Source of the DNA: Alnus glutinosa
Taxonomy: Eukaryota; Streptophyta; Magnoliopsida; Fagales; Betulaceae
Direction: 5' to 3'
Length of the DNA stretch: 64,000 nt
NCBI RefSeq assembly: GCF_958979055.1
Contig: NC_084898.1
Span: 25,633,102 to 25,697,101 of the forward strand
This document shows, one piece after another, positions 58,467-64,000 of the stretch. The notes beneath the pieces are model-generated. The model was not told the origin of the DNA, searched no databases, and worked only from the letters and a program-made list of their open reading frames with translations. The position numbers were made by a program, and so were the translations under genes. Every line of letters starts with the position of its first letter. Position 1 is the stretch's first letter.

Positions 58467-58579
58467 TACAACACCAATACAACAACTGTATAACAATTCC
58501 TCACATGAGGGTGGGTCTCACATACTGGGGCCCACCCTCATGTGAGGGGTTGTTGTACAGTTGTTGTATTGGTGTTGTA
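58467..58579. repeat. Near-perfect hairpin, about 51-base arms
   Basis: TACAACACCAATACAACAAC ... CCTCACATGAGGGTGGG on the left (58467-58517) is mirrored by the right arm (58529-58579) with only a few mismatches and an 11-base loop. It lies inside the larger element and could be a small MITE. Confidence 0.8.
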
Positions 58580-58644
58580 CAAGAATTAAATCCCAAAAAG
58601 AAAATCTGACGTGAAAATGCCAAATCAGGGTGTAATAAATGGAT

Positions 58645-59349
58645 GTGAAACTTGAGAAATGCTAGATGTACCAAAATTTTTACAAAGAGACCTTTACAAT
58701 CATTCTACATAAGACAAAAATGCCCTTTAAATCCAAAAAAAGCTACAGTCCAAGAAGTGCTGATCCCGTTGATCTACCCCGACCCAGCAATGTCGAAAAA
58801 CTAGACAGCACTTCGGCCGGTCATCCAGCCAGGACCCTGACCCCCCGACGATCGGCGACCCTCCAACAAAGACGGCGACATGGAATCAGGTCGGGCTCGG
58901 GTTTCTTTTCGAGAGATCCAATCGGGATTCTTTTCGGGAGATCCAGCCGGATCTCTTAAACCCAAGTCAGTGTGTGTGGGTTTCCGGTTGTAAATCTACG
59001 CACATTGGCATAGGTTGGTGGGTCGGGATGCGACGACGACATGGAATCCGACCGGTCTCTAGTTTCTCTCTCTTTTTCCGTTGCACAGTGGATTCTTGGT
59101 CGAATCTCTCAAACCCACGCTGGTGTGTGTGGGTTTCCGGCCAGAAATCCACGCACACCAACGTGGGTTGGTGGGTCGAGAAACCGGTGGTCGGGGCTAG
59201 GTTCAACAGGAAAGGGCAAGGCATTTTTGTCTATTGGTTTAAAAATATTTGACCATCAAATTGACGTGGAGCCTTATATGAGGTTCCACGTCAGTTTGTA
59301 AGCTTCTCTTTGTAAAGGTTTTGGTACATGTAGCTTTCTTGTGGAACTT
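58645..59349. mobile_element. 687-bp MULE-type element with 9-bp TSD, nested
   Basis: GTGAAACTT (58645-58653) and GTGGAACTT (59341-59349) flank 58654-59340. The ends GAGAAATGCTAGATGTACCA and, inverted, AAGAAAGCTACATGTACCA continue as CAAAGAGA arms. They share the GAGAAATGCTAG terminus with the 182-bp MITE at 57606. The interior is GC-richer, with GTGTGTGTGGGTTTCCGG-type segments repeated (about 58970 and 59124), and may contain captured host sequence. Confidence 0.8.
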
Positions 59350-59377
59350 TGGTTGTAAGTGTAGCATTTTCTTTTTA

Positions 59378-60233
59378 TGCTCCGTTTGTTTTGGCGTAAA
59401 ATGATTTTGACATTTTCTGGTGTTTGGTGGGGGCGAAAATAATAGTCAACCAGAAAATGATTTCTGTTTGACCAAAAATGCTTTGTAAATTTCGGAAAAT
59501 GATTTACGTTTTTTAAAAGTGTAAATCATTTTCCGAAGACGCCAGACTCATTCGACCTCTTTTAAACGACACAATCGAACTTTACGTTAAAGCAGTCGAC
59601 CATCACCGAAATTTTGCTGGTATCGAAATCCGACAACCTCAGGTCCATGTCGCCAGAATCCGGTCAGCCCAGATTCCGGCGACCAAACTGATCGGATTCC
59701 TGCCGGCTGGCCGGAATCTGTCCAGAAAGGCCGGATTCTGGCCGGCCGTTCTAGCCAGCAAAACCCGGCCAGAACGACCGGATTCCAGCGGTTCTAGCAG
59801 ATTCCGACCAGTATGTCGGAGTCCGGCCGTTCTCGCCCGAATCCGGCGGTTTTGGCCCGAATCTGGTCACTTTCGTTGGAATCCGGCCAACCCAAATTCT
59901 GACGTGACTGTCTGGACTCCGGATTTAGGCCTTTATCTTGGATTCTGGCAATAGTAGCCAGAATCTGATAAAAGTGGCCGGAATTCTGTCGGTCAGTGAC
60001 GGAATCTCGTCTCCGGTGATTTTTATATTATTTTACATGAATATTTATATGTTTTGAATAAAAATTGATTTTTATAGGTTAATATGATTGAATAAAAATA
60101 TAAAAAATATTTGTAATTTTCCGTACGCGCCAAACACCGAAAAATGCTTTCGGCGAAAAATATTTTCCAGAAAAATGACTTCCCTGAAACCATTTTACAA
60201 TGGAAATCATTTTACGTCGAAACAAACAGAGCA
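59378..60233. mobile_element. Second inverted-repeat element with GC-rich CCGG core
   Basis: The ends TGCTCCGTTTGTTTTGGCGT and, inverted, TGCTCTGTTTGTTTCGACGT match the 52476-53205 element. The core (59560-60010) is made of degenerate units around GGCCGGAATCTGGCC. The flanks TTCTTTTTA and TTAGTTTTA agree at 7 of 9 bases, a possible 9-bp TSD. Confidence 0.75.
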
Positions 60234-60302
60234 TTAGTTTTATTTTTATTTTCTCACAATGCCAAAGTAGATTGTTATTTTCTTCTCCAAAGTAATTCAT
60301 CT

Positions 60303-61242
60303 AAAATTTAAGAGTAATTATATTAGTACATTAAATGTTCATAAAGTGTTTATCAAAAAATAAAGTGACTTTTTTTTTTTTGGAACAGAATAACCGAAGT
60401 TACCATGCATTAATCTGAAGAGGTCCCAAAGCAAATATAGTGAATAGAGGCACATTAACACCCTACACACTAAGCCAGAAAAATCTGACTTGGGTGTTGT
60501 TTACAAATAAACAAATATTATAAGGATAGACGTTTGAGTCACTCTTTAACAATAAAGCACCATTAACAAAGAAAATATGGCTGATCTAGCTAACAAGCCA
60601 TAAAAGGTCCAGTAAAATCTACAAATTTAACAAGACTTTCAAAAACTACTCTAAAAAAATAGAGAAAAAAACAACATTAGAAAGCACTCAACACAAGCCA
60701 ACGTTGAAAGAGAAACTGCCCATGTCTTGCAGGAACCGGCGAAAAAACATAGATCTAACCTCAAAAGTAGATGTAGAAGAAGAAAGCTCAGCCAAACTTT
60801 CGCCGACGACATAGACGGAGAGGCCGCTTCCCTACTAGACTTCTTGTGTTAGCCTTCCTGCCTAAAGAAACAAAAAATAAGAAAAAACGCAAAGCTCCAT
60901 AGTCCTAGAATGACTAGGAGACCCAAAACTCCATAGCCCTAAAAGGACTAGGAGAACAAAAACTCCATTGGATCTAAGCCGGTGGAAAAACAAAAAACTT
61001 CCATACCCCTAGAGGACAAGAGGGAAACACCATTGGGTCCACGCCTCCCTCCTCCTCAAACACCTCTTTTATTTCTTATTTCTTTTTCTTCTTTCTAAAA
61101 TGAAGTGACTTTTAAAATCACCATTTGATCAAAATCATCATTTGATCAATCACACGCCTAATGGTGATTTTAAAAGCCACCTCATTTTTTTATGGATTCT
61201 TGATGGACTTTTAATGTACTAATAGAATTACTCAAAATTTAA
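60303..61242. mobile_element. MULE-type MITE with 9-bp TSD, hosting a retroposon
   Basis: AAAATTTAA flanks 60312-61233 (60303-60311, 61234-61242). The ends GAGTAATTATATTAGTACAT and, inverted, GAGTAATTCTATTAGTACAT give arms of about 75 bases. Without the nested insert it is about 182 bp. The empty paralogous site is 48859-48867. Confidence 0.88.
60357..61113 (-). mobile_element. Retroposon with 17-bp TSD nested in the MITE
   Basis: The direct repeats 60357-60373 and 61097-61113 differ at one base (AAAATAAAGTGACTTTT against AAAATGAAGTGACTTTT). The insert begins with poly(T), so its tail faces left. The body has no recognised domain. It contains a short repeated segment (CCTAGAATGACTAGGAGA / CCTAAAAGGACTAGGAGA, about 60903-60955), suggesting a LINE 3' UTR or non-autonomous retroposon. 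Confidence 0.7.
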
Positions 61243-61434
61243 TGCTAATTTTCATTTCCATGTCAGAGAATATGAAATTTTTTTGTTTGCAAAAATGTTT
61301 TAATTTGACATAAAGGTGAAATAATTTTAAATGTTTCAAGAGTTTTGTATTTTGGATTGTTTGTTAATATTTTAAGAAAAAATATTAGACAAAAAAGGTT
61401 GCCAATCGGAACAATAAGTGTCAAATATGTATAA

Positions 61435-62294
61435 CTTTGTCAATGGGTGTAAACGAGCCGATCATGAACAGGTATTGGCTGTTTGGGCTTGGCTCGTTTA
61501 TGTAATAGTGAAGCTCGAGCTCGACACGAGCCTAAAATTTGCTTAAGAAAATTTATTGACCGAGGTCGAGCTCGGTCATTTTGGTTGATCCCGTGCATCA
61601 TACAATTCAAATTATTTATTTTAGCAATAAAAAATAATTAAACCACATTTATGATTATATGATGTAAGTATTATCGTATGAATGTATGATCATATGATTC
61701 ATATAATCTAATAATTCATATGATCTTAGATCTTGAATCACGTGAAGACGGTGATATGATGATTCATAAGTATCGAATAATAATGCTTATAAGTTATAAC
61801 ATTAGATATAGTGGATTAATGATTACATGTCATATGCCACAATATTATATTATTATATGATCATATAGTCCTATTATATTACATGAATAATATAATATGA
61901 ATCATATGATTAAGTATCTGAATTGTCATTGTATCATATAATTAAGTGATTAACAATTAATCATTGATATTATTCGTTTTTATTATTTTATTTACATTTT
62001 TATATTACGAAACAAATATAACCAATTAATATTTATTGGCAATTTTTATTTGTTACTTAATTTATGCTTACATATAATATATTGTTTATTAATATACTAT
62101 ATTATAAAAATAAGTTTTTATATATATACGAGTTGAGCAAAATTTATACGAGTTTGCATCGTTTAATAATCGAGTTTAATTTCGTGTTCACAAGTAACTC
62201 ATTTAATAATCAATTCGAGTACTAATCGAGTTTATTCGAGCCGATCTCAAGTAAGTTCACGAGTAATTCAACTTATTTACACCCTTATTTGTCA
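61435..62294. mobile_element. 844-bp hAT-like non-autonomous element, 8-bp TSD
   Basis: CTTTGTCA (61435-61442) and ATTTGTCA (62287-62294) flank it. The ends carry inverted GGGTGTAAA (GGGTGTAAACGAGCC and, from the right, GGGTGTAAATAAGTTG). An AT-rich middle has many ATGATCATATGAT-like motifs. The flanks rejoin as the uninterrupted site CTTTGTCA at 49061-49068. No transposase frame. Confidence 0.75.
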
Positions 62295-62339
62295 TGCTAT
62301 GTCACAAATCCGACTAATTGTGATAATTATTGCACTTAC

Positions 62340-62880
62340 AAGCCTAAACACTTAAAGATTTCAGAATCCCACAATACAAGCCTGTTCATTTCTGAATGTC
62401 ACAACTGGTACAAATACAGTTCTTAGGGTCTGGCCAAGAAGCTTTTGTTGTATCATCATCCGAGCAGGTCAGATCTCTGAGATAAACTTAATAAAAGAGC
62501 AAAGCCCACCCAAGAAGTTATGATCAATAATGCCCTTGCCTTCCACAACATGTTTAACTTCAGCACCAGAACTCCTTCCTTTAGACACTGATTCCTTATC
62601 ATAGACCAAAAGAGCTGAGCAAGAAGAGAAATGGTAAATGGTTTCTGATATGTGGATTGCGGGTACATGGGAGCAAAGAATCTGGGATCTGGAAGCCTAA
62701 TAAGAAGCTTATCAAGAGCTTTACTGCCAAGGATGTCAGGTTAGTTTTGAGGAAGTTTGTTTCTTCTAACACGTGCAGATTCAGGTGTGGACCCTCTGAT
62801 TGCTCTTTTGCATCAACTGTTTATGGCGGTTCTGCTGGAATTTTGGCACAATTGTTGGAGCTCAAAGAATGGTTTGAGGG
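62340..62880. pseudogene. IPK2 copy D: rearranged, internally inverted relic
   Basis: Bases up to about 62641 match the 3' flank and C-terminal part of IPK2 on the minus strand. A 15-base in-frame deletion at about 62552 removes the residues before His of DFAH. From about 62642 to 62880 the middle of the gene (GLQVHGSKESGIW to ELKEWFE) lies on the plus strand. The N-terminal third is missing. The inverted part has the same 2-bp deletion as copy B (SSNTCRFRCGP). Confidence 0.85.
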
Positions 62881-62889
62881 TAACACTAA

Positions 62890-63332
62890 ACCATTCTTCT
62901 GTCAAAGAATGGCATATTGACAGAAGCTTACGAATGTTGTATATAATAACACTAAACGAGAACTGTTTTTGAGGCATACATTTGTTTTTTTTTTTTTCTG
63001 GTGCTCTTTTTATTTTGTTATTTCGGTTGTGTTTTCTAAAAATTGTTTTCGAAAACAGTTTTTAGAGAATACAAGCAAAGAAATATTTTTTAATACTTCT
63101 ATTTTTTCAAAACCTTGAAATAATAGAAAAACTATTTAAAAATTTAATAATTTGATTTTCCCAGAGCATATACTATATTTGATGAGAACGCGGACGCGGA
63201 ATGTATTGTTTTTGCGCCGCCTTCACCCCCCTCCAAATCCAATCACAGGGAATAAGGGACTTCCCAAGGAAGCTGCTGTTTGACTGTTCACACGGCTGCT
63301 TCAACAGGTAATATTAAAAAAGTTCCAACATT

Positions 63333-63375
<43 letters not shown>

Positions 63376-63714
63376 ATAATAATAATAAAAAAAATCCAGC
63401 AGGTCCACATGGTGTGCATGTGAAAATGGCATGGTAGAGGAAATGGCAGTTGGTGGGCTCAGACCATGATTAATAGAAATATAATAGAACAGCAATTAGT
63501 TTACAGAAACGACGGCAGCAAGCAATCCGTCATGGTTCGCGAATTGCACAAAAAGAATACATAAACCTGCTTTCTAGCATTGTCATGTTATTTCCACCGT
63601 CGCTTCATCTTTAATGTAATACACGAGGTACATATGTACACGAGACAGAAATTCACAAAAAAAAAAGAAAAAAAAAAAAAGAAAAAAGAATTATTTGGGG
63701 TGGTTGCGTATCAA
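62890..63714. other. Spacer before ETR1 with pieces of the duplicated unit
   Basis: ATATTTGATGAGAACGCGGA at about 63175 matches the glycine-rich gene's promoter, and 63473-63550 matches 44390-44466. A (CT)n tract lies at 63336-63370 and an A-rich tract at 63656-63690. The 3' UTR of the ethylene receptor is at the right. Confidence 0.55.
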
Positions 63715-64000
63715 TTATACGGCCTCAAACAGAACCCGGTGCTCCAAAAGTTCAGACAAAATGCTCCTCATTTTATCAACTGAAACAGGTTTGAGTATAA
63801 CTCCATTAATACCAACCCGCATGCAGTTCTCCTTTGTAACATTGTCTGTGTTTCCAGCAAGTGCTACGATAAGTGGCTTTTCGTGTCGTTTTGTAAATTT
63901 TTCACGTATACCGACAGCAAGCTCATAGCCATCTATGCCGGGGGCACACACATCTACGAATACCACCTGATGTTCATGAGAAACAACACGCAAGCACTCC
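63715..64000 (-). CDS. ETR1: ETR1-type ethylene receptor, C-terminal receiver domain (partial)
   Basis: The frame is open to the window edge and ends with a stop at 63717-63715. It reads [20 protein letters not shown] (from the edge), [39 protein letters not shown] and [11 protein letters not shown]. These are the last about 95 residues of a two-component receiver domain: the phospho-accepting Asp lies in VFVDV, and the conserved Lys in LKPV. The sequence and the [10 protein letters not shown] ending are those of the ETR1 subfamily. ETR1 is an ER-membrane ethylene receptor that represses signalling through CTR1 in the absence of ethylene. The MDVCMP consensus reads VDVCAP here, a mild departure. 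The rest of the gene lies beyond 64000. Confidence 0.9.
   Translation of the reverse strand, partial: ECLRVVSHEHQVVFVDVCAPGIDGYELAVGIREKFTKRHEKPLIVALAGNTDNVTKENCMRVGINGVILKPVSVDKMRSILSELLEHRVLFEAV

Larger units (their letters stand above)
57838..59373. mobile_element. Large inverted-repeat element with GC-rich core, itself hit by a MULE
   Basis: The left end (GGCTACACTTGCGCCCAAAA ... ACCTGACGTGGCAT) matches in inverse the right end (TGCTACACTTACAACCAAAG ... CCCTGATTTGGCAT) once the 58654-59340 insertion is removed. Arms are about 75 bases. The core (57960-58430) is GC-rich and carries three variants of a block around CCGGCCGGATCTCTCTTTCT. A 193-codon plus-strand frame (57855-58436) is low-complexity and not recognised. 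Confidence 0.7.

Overview
The window is nuclear DNA of a flowering plant. It is AT-rich, its genes have many introns, and TEs fill the introns and spacers. The gene set (extensin arabinosyltransferase, two PLS-class PPR genes, ABCE, IPK2, ETR1) is eudicot-like. The style of LINE and SINE remnants suggests a woody rosid, but the species cannot be named from this sequence.

Layout. 1329-15441 (+): a complete 13-exon XEG113-type arabinosyltransferase gene (639 aa) whose introns carry LINE, SINE and TRIM insertions. 16412-19300 and 19682-20983 (+): two intron-less PPR genes. 31600-22362 (-): a complete 11-exon ABCE/RLI ribosome-recycling ATPase (605 aa); a LINE sits just upstream of its TATA box. 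31.9-41 kb: almost gene-free, made of a truncated LINE that hosts a tandem TRIM array, a 360-bp TRIM, a 601-bp fold-back element and more LINE pieces. 42921-41873 (-): a two-exon XYPPX/glycine-rich protein gene.

44-63 kb is a cluster of local duplications. The ancestral unit seems to be about 3 kb: a germin-like gene fragment, an inositol polyphosphate multikinase (IPK2) gene, its leader intron, a non-coding first exon and a promoter. There are four IPK2 copies: two intact (47857-47027 and 56874-56044), one broken by a 2-bp deletion (51019-50188) and one rearranged and inverted (62.3-62.9 kb). The promoter, first exon and intron start of the IPK2 copies are homologous to those of the neighbouring glycine-rich gene, so one promoter block serves two unrelated proteins. 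Because the units are paralogous, empty sites can be read for several MITE, MULE and hAT-like insertions. The window ends in the last exon of an ETR1-type ethylene receptor (-), cut by the window edge.

The genes do not form a pathway. No CRISPR array, rRNA or tRNA gene, or obviously new enzymatic system was seen. The most interesting material is structural: the shared promoter block, the tandem TRIM array nested in a LINE, two retro-insertions consisting of little more than a poly(A) tail, ORF2-less LINE derivatives, and inverted-repeat elements with GC-rich cores. Coordinates of splice sites and target-site duplications (TSDs) were read by eye. All intron-containing models keep frame through every junction.
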